Assembly: GCA_034670065.1 (NCBI GenBank)
Contig: JAXMOG010000006.1
Coordinates: 242,938 to 306,937, forward strand
Source: Mesobacterium_A sp034670065
GTDB taxonomy: Bacteria > Pseudomonadota > Alphaproteobacteria > Rhodobacterales > Rhodobacteraceae
Direction: 5' to 3'
Length of the DNA: 64,000 nucleotides
Below the pieces are notes generated by a model. It saw only the letters and a list, made by a program, of their open reading frames with translations. It was not told the origin of the DNA and did no database searches. The translations under genes and the position numbers were made by a program. Below, one piece after another: positions 8,839 through 18,410 of the stretch (position 1 is the first letter of the stretch; each line of letters starts with the position of its first letter).

Positions 8839-9570
8839 ATGAGCGACATGACAAATTCAAGACCTGCCGGATTGGGGCGTTACCTTCCAATCGTGTTGAT
8901 TCTGATAGCTGCGGGTGTTGGGTTCTTTGCTTTGAGCGACGTGTTGAGCTTTGAGACGCTCAGAGACAATCGCGAAGTGTTGCTTGGATTTCGTGATCAG
9001 CACTATCTGGCGACCGCAGTTGTTTTCATCTTGATCTATATCGCCATTGTCGGGCTGTCCTTACCGGGGGCAACCATTGCCACGCTGACCGGTGGCTTTC
9101 TGTTCGGCACGTTTCCCGGTGCCCTGTTTAATATCACCGGTGCCACGATTGGCGCAGCGATCATCTTTCTTGCCGCACGATGGGGGCTTGGTGAACGGCT
9201 CGCGGCACGGATGCAGGCCAGCGACGGAACCGTGGGTAAAATCAAGGCCGGAATCGATGAAAACCAGTGGTCTATGCTGTTTTTGATCCGTCTTGTCCCG
9301 GCGGTTCCATTCTTTGTGGCCAATATTGTGCCGGCGCTGGTTGGTGTTCCATTGGTCCGTTTTATCGTTTCGACCTTCTTTGGAATCATGCCGGGTGCGA
9401 TTGTTTACACATCAGTCGGAGCAGGGCTGGGCGAAGTGTTTGAACGCGGCGGGGCACCTGATCTGGGCTTGCTGTTTGAGCCGCAAATCCTGTTTCCCAT
9501 CCTTGGTCTTTGCGCGCTGGCGGCTTTGCCAATTGTGCTGAAAGCCGTACGCGGAAAGAAAGGTTTGTGA
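8839..9570 (+). CDS. TVP38/TMEM64 (VTT-domain) membrane protein
   Basis: This 243-residue inner-membrane protein has about six hydrophobic segments and the VTT/DedA-like core. The signature is the glycine-rich stretch LPGATIATLTGGFLFG followed by GALFNITGATIGA, then RLVPAVPFFVANIVPAL. Members are proposed lipid scramblase or small-molecule transporters; the substrate is unknown here. The stop is followed after 2 bp by the flavin reductase gene, a pairing often seen for VTT proteins and mercuric-reductase-like enzymes. Confidence 0.85.
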   Translation: MSDMTNSRPAGLGRYLPIVLILIAAGVGFFALSDVLSFETLRDNREVLLGFRDQHYLATAVVFILIYIAIVGLSLPGATIATLTGGFLFGTFPGALFNITGATIGAAIIFLAARWGLGERLAARMQASDGTVGKIKAGIDENQWSMLFLIRLVPAVPFFVANIVPALVGVPLVRFIVSTFFGIMPGAIVYTSVGAGLGEVFERGGAPDLGLLFEPQILFPILGLCALAALPIVLKAVRGKKGL

Positions 9571-9572
9571 TC

Positions 9573-10991
9573 ATGGAAACGATCAAGACAGATATCTTGG
9601 TGATTGGCGGCGGTTCCGGCGGATTGTCGGTTGCAGCGGGCGCTGTCCAGATGGGGGCCAAGGTGGTTCTGCTGGAAGGCGGCGAGATGGGTGGCGACTG
9701 CCTGAATTACGGCTGCGTGCCGTCCAAAGCGCTGATTGCGAGCGGTAAAGTGGCGTATTCCATGTCGCATGCCGCGGATTATGGCGTGGCCGATGTGACG
9801 GCGCAGATTGATTATGCCGCAGCCAAGGATCACGTCCAAAACGTGATCGGGCAGATTGCACCGGTGGACAGTCAGGAACGTTTCGAAGGTCTGGGGGTGC
9901 GTGTGATCCGCGCGTATGGGCGTTTTGTGTCAAATGACACCGTGGAAGCCGGCGAATACCGGATTACCGCCCGCCGAATTGTCATCGCAACAGGATCGTC
10001 CCCCTTTGTGCCGCCGATCGATGGATTGGACCAGGTGCCATACCTGACCAACGAATCACTGTGGGAGCTACGAGACAAGCCAGAGCATATGCTGATCATC
10101 GGCGGTGGGCCCATCGGCATGGAAATGGCGCAAGCGCATCGCCGCCTAGGTGCGGATGTAACCGTGGTCGAAGGCGCAAAAGCGCTGGGCAAGGATGATC
10201 CGGAGATGGCGGAAATCGTCCTGGAAAGTTTGCGCGACGAAGGGATCGAAATCATCGAGGGGGCACAGGCCGCCCAAGTCCGTAAAAACGGTGACAAGAT
10301 CGAGGTCGAGGTACAAGACGGGCGGGTATTCACCGGATCGCATATTCTGGTTGCTGTTGGGCGGCGGGCCAATACGCAGACCTTGGACTTGGAAAAGGCG
10401 GGTATCGAAACCACCCGATCAGGCATCAAAGTTGACGACGCTTTGAAAACGACCAACCGGAAAGTCTATGCTATTGGCGATGTTGCTGGTGGTCTTCAAT
10501 TCACCCATATGGCAGGCTATCACGCTGGAATTGTTATACGTTCTGCGGTTTTGGGCCTGCCGGCCAAAGCGAAGACAGACCATATACCTTGGGCCACCTA
10601 TACGCAGCCAGAATTGTCACAGATCGGGTTAAGCGAAGCGCAGGCGCGGGAAAAATACGCCGACAAGCTGACAGTTGCGCGGTTTGAATACAGCCACAAC
10701 GATCGCGCCATCGCAGAGCGAAAGACCAAAGGTCTGATCAAAGTGATGGTCGTGGGCGGCAAGCCAGTTGGCGTGTCTATCGTGGGCCATCAAGCCGGTG
10801 AGTTGATTGCCACCTGGTCCTTGGCTATGGCCAACGGATTGAAGATGAGCGCGGTATCAAGCATGGTCGCGCCGTATCCGACAATTGCAGAGGTTAACAA
10901 ACGCGTGGCGGGTGTTTATTTTTCCCCCAAGCTTTTTGAGAACGGAATGGTTAAGACCGTGGTGGCACTGGTTCAGAAATGGTTGCCGTAG
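9573..10991 (+). CDS. FAD-dependent pyridine nucleotide-disulfide oxidoreductase (mercuric-reductase-like)
   Basis: The product is 472 aa with the start at METIKTDILVIGGG. The N-terminal GGGSGG FAD motif is followed by the redox disulfide GGDCLNYGCVPSK (CxxxxC). The NAD(P)H motif GGGPIGMEMA comes next, then the second FAD motif YAIGDVAG and the dimerisation domain. It lacks the C-terminal vicinal cysteines of true mercuric reductase and the usual neighbours of dihydrolipoyl dehydrogenase, so the substrate stays open. It starts 2 bp after the VTT gene and is clearly co-transcribed with it. Confidence 0.87.
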   Translation: METIKTDILVIGGGSGGLSVAAGAVQMGAKVVLLEGGEMGGDCLNYGCVPSKALIASGKVAYSMSHAADYGVADVTAQIDYAAAKDHVQNVIGQIAPVDSQERFEGLGVRVIRAYGRFVSNDTVEAGEYRITARRIVIATGSSPFVPPIDGLDQVPYLTNESLWELRDKPEHMLIIGGGPIGMEMAQAHRRLGADVTVVEGAKALGKDDPEMAEIVLESLRDEGIEIIEGAQAAQVRKNGDKIEVEVQDGRVFTGSHILVAVGRRANTQTLDLEKAGIETTRSGIKVDDALKTTNRKVYAIGDVAGGLQFTHMAGYHAGIVIRSAVLGLPAKAKTDHIPWATYTQPELSQIGLSEAQAREKYADKLTVARFEYSHNDRAIAERKTKGLIKVMVVGGKPVGVSIVGHQAGELIATWSLAMANGLKMSAVSSMVAPYPTIAEVNKRVAGVYFSPKLFENGMVKTVVALVQKWLP

Positions 10992-11009
10992 GGGACAGAT
11001 AGGCCGAAC

Positions 11010-12401
11010 ATGCTTCATTCGCTTTCCGGCCGTTTTTTGGTTCTGACGATTGTTTTCGTTATGCTGGCCGAAGTTATGATCTTTGTGCCATCAGTGGCCC
11101 GATTCCGAGAGGACTATTTCCTCGCCCATTTGGAACGGGCGCAGATCGCGTCTTTGTCTTTGCTGGCCGATGACATGATCAGCGAAGAGCTGGAAGACGA
11201 GTTGTTGCGCAACGCCGGTGTGTTCAACGTGGCGCTGCGCCGGGATGAAACCCGTCAACTGGTCTTGTCTTCGGAATTGCCCGCCCCTGTCACCGCCAGT
11301 TTTGATTTGCGAGACGCGCCGCCAACCGTGCTGATACGGGATGCAATGAAGCGGCTGATTGATCCGCAGGAACGGGTGATCCGGGTCATGGGTGTGCCGC
11401 GGTTGGATGCGGGCACGCTGATAGAAGTAACGATGGAAACCGCACCACTGCGCGCCGCGATGCTGGATTACGGCGTGCGCATCTTGATTCTGTCGGCGGT
11501 GATTTCAGCGATAACAGCTTCGCTTCTGTTCGTTGCAGTGCAGGCTTTGATGGTGCGTCCGATCAAACGCGTGGTGGGACACATGCGCGCGTATTCAGAG
11601 GCACCCGAAGATGCCCGCCGCATCATCACGCCGTCTGCCAATGTGTTGGAATTGCGAGAGGCCGAAGAAACGCTGAAGTCACTTCAGGCACAGCTGACAC
11701 AGGCCCTGAAGCAGAAAGAGCGGTTGGCCCAGTTGGGGGGCGCCGTTGCGCGGGTCAGCCATGATTTGCGAAACATCCTGACATCAGCGCAGCTTTTCAC
11801 GGATCGGATCGAAGGGTCCGAAGACCCGACCGTTCGGCGTATGGCGCCCAAGCTGGTGAATTCGATCACCCGTGCGGTGACCCTGTGTGAAAGCACGCTG
11901 GCATTCGGGCGGGCGGAAGAACCTGCGCCCGCGCTGACACGCGTGAATCTGGCGGATTTGGTCGAAGACGTTTTGGATGCTGAACGGCTGGCGGTGGTCA
12001 GTTACGACATCAGCTTGTCGTCCGATGTGCCGGGCAACCTGTTTATTCGTGCCGATGCCGAACAATTCTATCGGATCATTATGAACCTTGTGCGCAACGC
12101 CCGCCAAGCAATCACAGGATCAGGGCAACCCGGTGAGATCAACGTCCGCGCTTGTGCCGAGGATACGGATTGGATCATCGAGGTCACCGATACGGGGCCA
12201 GGTTTGCCGCCCAAAGCGCAAGAACACCTGTTTCAGCCGTTTCAAGGCGGGGTTCGCAAGGGCGGTGCAGGATTGGGTTTGCCCATTGTGGTTGAACTGG
12301 TGCGCGGCCACGGCGGCACGCTGGACCTGCTGTCCAGCGATCAGAGCGGCACAAAGTTTCAGATTCGTCTGCCGATGGGCGACGTCACCTACAACAGCTA
12401 A
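11010..12401 (+). CDS. Membrane sensor histidine kinase (orphan)
   Basis: The 463-residue protein has a first membrane helix at about residues 8-28, a short periplasmic region, and a second helix at about 155-178. HAMP, a coiled linker, a phosphoacceptor helix with the His in RVSHDLRN (near residue 252) and a HATPase domain follow. The ATPase boxes are MNLVRNARQAI (N box), DTGPGLPP (G1) and GAGLGLPIV (G2). No response regulator gene lies next to it. It starts 18 bp after the reductase gene, so it may sense the state controlled by the VTT/reductase pair. Confidence 0.88.
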   Translation: MLHSLSGRFLVLTIVFVMLAEVMIFVPSVARFREDYFLAHLERAQIASLSLLADDMISEELEDELLRNAGVFNVALRRDETRQLVLSSELPAPVTASFDLRDAPPTVLIRDAMKRLIDPQERVIRVMGVPRLDAGTLIEVTMETAPLRAAMLDYGVRILILSAVISAITASLLFVAVQALMVRPIKRVVGHMRAYSEAPEDARRIITPSANVLELREAEETLKSLQAQLTQALKQKERLAQLGGAVARVSHDLRNILTSAQLFTDRIEGSEDPTVRRMAPKLVNSITRAVTLCESTLAFGRAEEPAPALTRVNLADLVEDVLDAERLAVVSYDISLSSDVPGNLFIRADAEQFYRIIMNLVRNARQAITGSGQPGEINVRACAEDTDWIIEVTDTGPGLPPKAQEHLFQPFQGGVRKGGAGLGLPIVVELVRGHGGTLDLLSSDQSGTKFQIRLPMGDVTYNS

Positions 12402-12430
12402 CCCGCGTATTTCGGCATGTCCGTTCGGGG

Positions 12431-13753
12431 TTACCCTTTGACAAGGCTGGCGAATTTACGCGCTTCTGCCGGGGCCTGACCCATGCGCGCGGCGGGGTCA
12501 AACAGGGATGGCGCCAGATCGGGCCATTTGGCTAGTGCGGCTTCGGGCAGGGTGCCGCCGTCAGCAATCACCGCCTTGCACATTGTTTTCACCTCTGCCT
12601 GCGCGTCTGGGCGCGACATGCGATCGGTCAGCGCAAAGCTTAGCGCTTCGGCATAGATCAACCCCTGACCGCCACTTAGCGGTTCTGCCATGGCCTGTGG
12701 CATCGGGCGCAATCCTTCGGCCAGAACCTGTGCGTGATGCAGGCTGACAGCCACAGATTGGCACAGTTGCGGCAGGGTCAGCCATTCCGTGAACCAAGCC
12801 GCCCCATCGCGGTTCTGGCGGTGTGCGGCGGCGCCCTGCAGCGTGGTGTTCAGCCCTTGGGCATGTCGTCCCAATGCCACCAGTGCTGACGGCCCAACCG
12901 GGTTTTGTTTTTGCGGCATGGTCGAAGACCCACCGGATGCGCCCAATTGTACCTCTGCCGACCCGGATTGTGTGGCCAAGATCAGGTCTTCGCCCATTTT
13001 GCCCAGCGCGGCAGACACGCGGGCGCACCAGGCGGCCAGACGAGTGATTGGCGCGCGGTCATTGTGCCAGTTCCGACCCGGATCATTCAAACCCAAGGCT
13101 GCGGCCAATGCGGCGCGCAGATCTGCGGCGTTCTCACCCATTTCTGATGCGGTGCCAGCGGCACCCGCAAGCGACACCCACAAAACCGCAGGTTTCAGTG
13201 CTTCCAACTCATCGCGCAGCGCCAAAAGGGGCCAACCCCAAGCGGCGGCTTGTGCGCCAAAACTGGTTGGGGTCGCGTATTGGCCATATGTGCGGGCAGC
13301 GACCGGCAAATCAGCATGGGTTTCAGCCAGGGTGCCCAAAGCCGATAGGATTGCCGATAGCGCCGTGTTGTAGTGTTCCAGCACTTGGCGCATTCGCAAC
13401 ATCAGAGCGCTGTCCTGAATGTCTTGCGACGTGGCTCCCCAGTGCAGGTATTGCGCATGTTCCGGGGCTTGCATCAACGTGCGAAAGGCGGCGACGAGCG
13501 CGGGTGTGCTGACACCGTTGCCGCCTGTCGCTTGGGCCAAGCCGCCCGGATCGATCTGCAACTCTACCGCAGCGCGGTTGATGGCGGCAGCGCTGATTTC
13601 GGGGATCAAACCTGCGGCGCCCTGCACCTTGGCCAGCGCACCTTCGACCAGCATCATGGCGCGAACTTCGGCGGAATCGCTGAAGAGTTTGCCTACATCG
13701 CCGGTCGGAAACAGCTTTGCCAGCAGCGCACTGTCAAACGGGGTTCCTGGCAT
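12431..13753 (-). CDS. pcaB: 3-carboxy-cis,cis-muconate cycloisomerase (class II lyase)
   Basis: PcaB converts 3-carboxy-cis,cis-muconate to 4-carboxymuconolactone in the protocatechuate branch of the beta-ketoadipate pathway. The 440-residue protein has the fumarase/adenylosuccinate-lyase signature GSSTMPQKQNP, plus HWGATSQDIQD and RTYGQYATP, which favour PcaB over other superfamily members. It heads towards a pcaD-like gene with a hydrolase gene between them. The ring-cleaving dioxygenase pcaGH and pcaC are not in the window. Confidence 0.88.
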   Translation of the reverse strand: MPGTPFDSALLAKLFPTGDVGKLFSDSAEVRAMMLVEGALAKVQGAAGLIPEISAAAINRAAVELQIDPGGLAQATGGNGVSTPALVAAFRTLMQAPEHAQYLHWGATSQDIQDSALMLRMRQVLEHYNTALSAILSALGTLAETHADLPVAARTYGQYATPTSFGAQAAAWGWPLLALRDELEALKPAVLWVSLAGAAGTASEMGENAADLRAALAAALGLNDPGRNWHNDRAPITRLAAWCARVSAALGKMGEDLILATQSGSAEVQLGASGGSSTMPQKQNPVGPSALVALGRHAQGLNTTLQGAAAHRQNRDGAAWFTEWLTLPQLCQSVAVSLHHAQVLAEGLRPMPQAMAEPLSGGQGLIYAEALSFALTDRMSRPDAQAEVKTMCKAVIADGGTLPEAALAKWPDLAPSLFDPAARMGQAPAEARKFASLVKG

Positions 13754-13780
13754 TGTCGATCCTCCTGAATACTGGCGGTG

Positions 13781-14527
13781 TCATAAAGGGGCGGTATCCA
13801 AAGTGCCAGCAGACGGTTGCGCAATTCGGTGCAACATTTGCGCAAGCCCGACAGGGTCCGCAAAAAACGGCGAGTGGGATGTTGCCATCTCATACACGTC
13901 ATTAGCAGGAAGGTGGGCGGACATTTCATCCTGAAATTCTGGTGGAATGGCCGCATCGTTCCGGCAGACGATGTAGCTTTTGGGCAAATCGCCAAAGACG
14001 TTGGTCAATTCCGGCACGTCTTCATTTGGGGCAATGGCTTGCCGGCACAGGTTCGCCCGCGCCAGGGCGACATCCGCTTCGGAGCAATCCGCGTAAAACA
14101 ATTCCTGGATCATAGTTGGATCGAAGGTCAGTGTTTTGCGGTCTTTGCTGACCTGATAGGCCGGGGCCAGTGGTTGGCGTTTGGCGCTGCGACGCATGTC
14201 TGCCAAGCTTTGGCCGGAACCCACGCGGGGCAGGAAGGCGCAAACATAGATCAGGCGTTGAATGTTGTTTGGTGCCTTTTGCGCCGCTGCGCTGATCGGG
14301 AAGCCCGCCATGGAATGCCCCACCAAAATGGTTGGCCCGTCCAGCGCGTCGACAATTGCATCCGCGTAGGCTGACAATGTAACGTCTTCGGGCGCTGTCT
14401 GGTCTGCGCCGTGTGACGGCAAGTCCAGCGCATGTGCGCTGTGGCCCAGCGCTTGAAGCGCCGGGATGACATGCTGCCAACACCAAGCGCCATGAGACGC
14501 ACCGTGGATCAATAAAAACCGTGCCAT
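13781..14527 (-). CDS. Alpha/beta-fold hydrolase (methylesterase/hydroxynitrile-lyase-like)
   Basis: The true start is probably the Met at 14527, just before FLLIHGASHGAWCW, giving 248 aa; the longer frame to 14617 overlaps pcaD. The oxyanion-hole HGASHGAWCW and the nucleophile elbow LVGHSMAG are those of the plant-like MES/HNL branch of small hydrolases, and a late His (TSHSPFF) can complete the triad. The substrate is not known. It sits between pcaD (10 bp upstream) and pcaB (27 bp downstream), so an aromatic ester is a reasonable guess. Confidence 0.8.
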   Translation of the reverse strand: MARFLLIHGASHGAWCWQHVIPALQALGHSAHALDLPSHGADQTAPEDVTLSAYADAIVDALDGPTILVGHSMAGFPISAAAQKAPNNIQRLIYVCAFLPRVGSGQSLADMRRSAKRQPLAPAYQVSKDRKTLTFDPTMIQELFYADCSEADVALARANLCRQAIAPNEDVPELTNVFGDLPKSYIVCRNDAAIPPEFQDEMSAHLPANDVYEMATSHSPFFADPVGLAQMLHRIAQPSAGTLDTAPL

Positions 14528-14537
14528 GCCGATACTT

Positions 14538-15323
14538 CTAGTGGCCCTGTTTTGCAATAAAGTCGGCCAGTAAGTCAGCGTATTCTTTTGGTTTTTCGAC
14601 ACAGGGTAAATGGCCAACGCCGCGGATCAGCGCAAATTCCGATCCCGGAACCAGATCAACCGTTTCCTTAACCAGATCAGGCGGTGTGGCCCCATCAACA
14701 CTGCCTGCAATGCCCAGCGTGGGCAGGCGCAATCCACTGGTGGGGGTGATCATATCTGTGCCTGCAATGGCGGCCGAGCAGCCGGTATAGCCTTCGATAG
14801 GTTGGCGGATCAGCATGGCGCGCCACGCGTGAAACTCTGCCGTTTTGCGGAACTCGGCTGAAAACCAACGTTCAAGGATCGCGTCGGACAATGACACGAT
14901 GCCACCGGATTTGACCGCTTCGATACGCTGTTCCCACATATCGCGCGTGCCAATTTTGGCACCGGTGTTTGAAAGCACCATGGCACGCACCAGATCCAGC
15001 CGTTTCGCGGCCAGTCCTTGGGCAATCATCCCACCGATCGACAAGCCGACGACGATGGCGTCTTTCACCGCCAAATGGTCCAGCAGCATTTCCAAGTCGC
15101 GTACCAGTGTACCCATTTTGTAAGGGCCTGGCGTTTCTTCCGACAAACCGTGGCCGCGCTTGTCATAGCGGATCAACTTTAGCCCGGCAGGCAAATGCGG
15201 GATCATGTCATCCCATAGGCGTAAATCGGTGCCCAAAGAGTTTGCAAAGACAACCGGTGCGCCGTCGGCGGGGCCATCAATTCGGTAGTGCAGGCGGATG
15301 CCGTCAAGGTTTGCGATCTTCAT
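14538..15323 (-). CDS. pcaD: 3-oxoadipate enol-lactonase
   Basis: PcaD hydrolyses 3-oxoadipate enol-lactone to 3-oxoadipate. The 261-residue alpha/beta hydrolase has NSLGTDLRLWDDM, YDKRGHGLS and the nucleophile elbow GLSIGGM; the catalytic His lies in GVGHLP. These are the standard PcaD marks. It is co-directional with pcaB. The gene upstream (7 bp away) encodes an endonuclease/exonuclease-fold protein with no evident pathway link. Confidence 0.88.
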   Translation of the reverse strand: MKIANLDGIRLHYRIDGPADGAPVVFANSLGTDLRLWDDMIPHLPAGLKLIRYDKRGHGLSEETPGPYKMGTLVRDLEMLLDHLAVKDAIVVGLSIGGMIAQGLAAKRLDLVRAMVLSNTGAKIGTRDMWEQRIEAVKSGGIVSLSDAILERWFSAEFRKTAEFHAWRAMLIRQPIEGYTGCSAAIAGTDMITPTSGLRLPTLGIAGSVDGATPPDLVKETVDLVPGSEFALIRGVGHLPCVEKPKEYADLLADFIAKQGH

Positions 15324-15330
15324 AGGAACC

Positions 15331-16533
15331 TCAGTCGTTCAAGCGCAGATGCGCCATGATCTGGCCGTGGTCAGAGGCCAGCTTGTTATAGGGGGCTTCG
15401 GCGTGGCTGCCGTCGGTCAGGTGATCGTTCAGGACACTGAAATAAGTCATATCGCCAATGCGGTCTTCGTTGTCCGGGTGAAAGTGGCGGCTTAGATAAA
15501 TTTGATCGATGGATTCAAATACGCCGCCGAAAGCGGTTGTGTAAACCATATCGCGCAAGGATTTGCGCACAAACAGTTTTTCAGCCGAGTGCAGACGCAG
15601 ACGTTCCACCGTTCCGGTGATTTTCTGGTTTTCTTCTTTGCTATAGCGGTCATCACGATCCTTTGCGTCGTGCCGCAGCATCCAGGAATAGTTCTTGAAT
15701 GGCACTTCGCCTGAAATGATTTCAGAGCTGACAGCATGTTCGCCATCGTTGAAATCCCCCATGGCCATCACCGGGTGCCCGGCGTTGATTTCGGCAACGA
15801 TTTCGCGGCGCAGCACCCATGCTTCGGCCATACGGCGCACCGCGGCGCGCAGCGATCCCATGGCGCGGCCGATCGGATCGTATTGGGTCAGGTCTTCTTC
15901 AGGGGCAAACTCTGCGCCTGCTGGTCTATGGTATTCACCCAGTTTGGATTTCAGGTGGCAATTGAACACAGTCACAACCCGGCCACCAATGCGAACCCGT
16001 GCTTTAAGGATTGGCCGGGACAATCGGCGCAGGCGAAAGAACCCGGCATCATCCTCGGGCATACCACGCAGCGGTTGGAAGGGTATATCGACAGGTTCAT
16101 CCAGGTCCTGAATGATTTCCGGCGTGCCAACAAACCCGAACCGGCTGACAATGGCCAGACCCGGACGGCGCTGACCGGGAATACCGGTATCCGCCGCGTT
16201 CGGGGCAAAAGCCACGGCGGCATCCGCGTAGGGCGTATAGGCCAACCGGCGGAACACTGCTTTTTTGCGGTAGCTTTTGTCTTTGGTGGGTTGGCTGGCA
16301 TGGTTCAGCGCGTTGCCAATATCGTCGGCTGCGGTGATCACATCGCGCAAGGCGTCTTCGTCAAAGATTTCCTGTAACCCGACAATATCTGCGTCTAACG
16401 AGACCAGTTGATCGGCCAGCCACGCACGTTTCCACGCATATTCTTCGGGCGTGTAGGTTTGGAATTTATAGTATTCCTGATCAGAACCGATCAGGTTTTT
16501 GACGTTGAAGCTGGCAATCGTGGCATCGGCCAT
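15331..16533 (-). CDS. Endonuclease/exonuclease/phosphatase-family protein
   Basis: The 400-residue protein has the metal-dependent DNase I-like fold marks FNVKNL, GLQEIF (metal-binding Glu), FNCHLKS, AMGDFNDGEH and a C-terminal SDHGQI. The family covers nucleases, phospholipases and inositol phosphatases, so the substrate is open. I see no signal peptide. It follows the dehydratase gene after 3 bp and precedes pcaD by 7 bp, so all are likely read together. Confidence 0.82.
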   Translation of the reverse strand: MADATIASFNVKNLIGSDQEYYKFQTYTPEEYAWKRAWLADQLVSLDADIVGLQEIFDEDALRDVITAADDIGNALNHASQPTKDKSYRKKAVFRRLAYTPYADAAVAFAPNAADTGIPGQRRPGLAIVSRFGFVGTPEIIQDLDEPVDIPFQPLRGMPEDDAGFFRLRRLSRPILKARVRIGGRVVTVFNCHLKSKLGEYHRPAGAEFAPEEDLTQYDPIGRAMGSLRAAVRRMAEAWVLRREIVAEINAGHPVMAMGDFNDGEHAVSSEIISGEVPFKNYSWMLRHDAKDRDDRYSKEENQKITGTVERLRLHSAEKLFVRKSLRDMVYTTAFGGVFESIDQIYLSRHFHPDNEDRIGDMTYFSVLNDHLTDGSHAEAPYNKLASDHGQIMAHLRLND

Positions 16534-16536
16534 GGG

Positions 16537-17511
16537 TCAGTCCAAATATTGTTGCAGGGTTTTGGTAAACAGGTCTGGGTCGACGTTGCCGCCAGATACG
16601 GTGACAATTGCGGTATCCGCAGTCAGTTCACTGCCGTGAAACAGCGCTGCGGCCAGAGCAACGATTCCACCGGGTTCGGATACGATTTTCAGGCGCTGAA
16701 ACGCCAGCGCCATGGCTTGCAATACCTCTTCATCCGACACAACCAGACCGGGCCCGCACAAGCGGTGCAAGATCGGAAATGTGATCTGTCCGGGGCTGGG
16801 GGTGATGATGGAATCGCATAGACCGCCAGAGGTTGTGGCATTTCTTTCGATCTGCCCGCTGCGCAATGACCGGGCCACATCGTCAAAGGCTTCTGGCTCT
16901 GCCGGGCGCACCGTCATGTCCGGCGCGTCTGCCTCCAACGCCAAGGCAATGCCGCTGGTCAGCCCTCCGCCACCGCAACAGACGATTACGTCTGCTTGCG
17001 TGATGCCCATGTCTGCCGCTTGTTGTGCTATTTCCAAACCGCATGTGCCCTGACCGGCGATGACCAAAGGGTCGTCAAAGGGTTTGATCATCGTCAGGCC
17101 GCGGTCTTGCGAAATCTGAGTGCCGATGGCGTCACGGTCTTCTGAGCTGCGGTCATACAGAATAACCTCGGCGCCATAGGCCCGAGTGTTGTCAATTTTC
17201 AGTTTCGGCGCGTCACTGGGCATTACTATCGTGGCGGGGCATTCGTGCAGCTTGGCGGCATAGGCTATCCCTTGCGCGTGATTGCCGCTGGAAAATGCCA
17301 GAACGCCCTTTTGGCGCGTCGCATCATCCAAAGCAGAGATTGCCGACCACGCGCCGCGAAACTTGAAACTGCCAGTCCGTTGCAAACATTCCGGTTTGAT
17401 CAGCACCCGCCGGCCTGCGATTTGATCCAAAAAGGGAGATGACAATAAGGGCGTGCGCACCACATGGCCATCCAGCCGTTTGGCGGCTGCGCGGATCATT
17501 TCGATGTTCAT
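16537..17511 (-). CDS. PLP-dependent threonine/serine dehydratase-family enzyme
   Basis: The product is 324 aa with a fold-type II PLP catalytic domain only; the regulatory ACT domain of biosynthetic IlvA is absent, so a catabolic dehydratase or serine racemase role fits. The PLP lysine is in TGSFKFRGA (near residue 52). SSGNHAQG, the phosphate-binding CGGGGLTSG and the C-terminal VSGGN are all present. Close relatives in this group also include hydroxyectoine-pathway EutB, but no ectoine genes are near. It lies in the leftward run 3 bp before the nuclease-fold gene. Confidence 0.85.
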   Translation of the reverse strand: MNIEMIRAAAKRLDGHVVRTPLLSSPFLDQIAGRRVLIKPECLQRTGSFKFRGAWSAISALDDATRQKGVLAFSSGNHAQGIAYAAKLHECPATIVMPSDAPKLKIDNTRAYGAEVILYDRSSEDRDAIGTQISQDRGLTMIKPFDDPLVIAGQGTCGLEIAQQAADMGITQADVIVCCGGGGLTSGIALALEADAPDMTVRPAEPEAFDDVARSLRSGQIERNATTSGGLCDSIITPSPGQITFPILHRLCGPGLVVSDEEVLQAMALAFQRLKIVSEPGGIVALAAALFHGSELTADTAIVTVSGGNVDPDLFTKTLQQYLD

Positions 17512-17588
17512 TTGGATGCCCCCGTTTTCGAGAAGTAGTTCGGCTTTTTCGCCTGTATCGGTTTCTTTTCCTGCGGTCGCATTTGGTT

Positions 17589-18410
17589 TTACGCCAGCAT
17601 GGGGAGCCAGCTTTGCAGGGCGGCCAAGGATTCCGGCTCATCCAGAAACGGTATGTGGCCCCTGTCGGGAACTTCAGCCGCAATCATATCCGGGCGACGG
17701 CGCTGCATTTCCGCAAAAGTTTCGGGGCTGAGCAGGTCTGAATTGGCACCGCGAATTGCGCATAGCGGCAACCCCTTCATGGCATCAAACAGCGGCCATA
17801 GGTCTGGCACGGGCTGGGAGCCCAAGCTAAGCACAGCATCACGCAATTTCGGATCATAGGGGATTTTTAAGCCGTTTGGTGTGGCCCGGTACAGATGAGC
17901 CACTTCTTGCCGCCACCGGCTTTCTGGCACATTGGCGAACCCGGCCATCACGCCGCCACGCTTGGCAACGGCTTCCTCAATCGATGTCCAGCTGGGGTTG
18001 CGGCCCAGAAAGTTTTCAATCACTTTCAATCCGATAGGGGCAATTTCGGGGCCGATGTCGTTCAAGGCAACACCAATCAGGCGGTCTTTCACAGTGGCCG
18101 CCAGTGCCATAGCTATTAGACCACCGCGTGAGGTTCCCAGAATGGCGGCGCGGTCGATTCCAAGATGGTTCAGCAAGGCCAGAGCATCCTGCGCTTCTTG
18201 TGGAATCGTATAGGTCGTGTGGTCTCCCCAGTCTGATTTGCCCCGTCCGCGATAGTCCATTCGGATCAGGCGCACACCCTTAAGATGTGGCGCGACATAG
18301 TCGAAATCCTGATGGTCGCGCGTCAAGCCCGACAAGCACAGCAGCGGCAGACCTTCACCTTCGTCCAGATAGTGCAGTGATAGCCCGTCGGCAGCAAAAA
18401 ATCGGGGCAT
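17589..18410 (-). CDS. Alpha/beta hydrolase
   Basis: The Met at 18410 (MPRFFAADGLSLHY) overlaps the stop of the dehalogenase gene as TGATG and is taken as the start, giving 273 aa; the frame runs open to 18548 inside the neighbour. Marks are SGLTRDHQDFDY, the elbow GTSRGG and the His in DRGHIPFLDE. It is similar in pattern to the hydrolase at 41356-42210 (GTSMGG, GHAPTLSRPED), so both may belong to one esterase/lactonase subfamily. The substrate is unknown. Confidence 0.83.
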   Translation of the reverse strand: MPRFFAADGLSLHYLDEGEGLPLLCLSGLTRDHQDFDYVAPHLKGVRLIRMDYRGRGKSDWGDHTTYTIPQEAQDALALLNHLGIDRAAILGTSRGGLIAMALAATVKDRLIGVALNDIGPEIAPIGLKVIENFLGRNPSWTSIEEAVAKRGGVMAGFANVPESRWRQEVAHLYRATPNGLKIPYDPKLRDAVLSLGSQPVPDLWPLFDAMKGLPLCAIRGANSDLLSPETFAEMQRRRPDMIAAEVPDRGHIPFLDEPESLAALQSWLPMLA

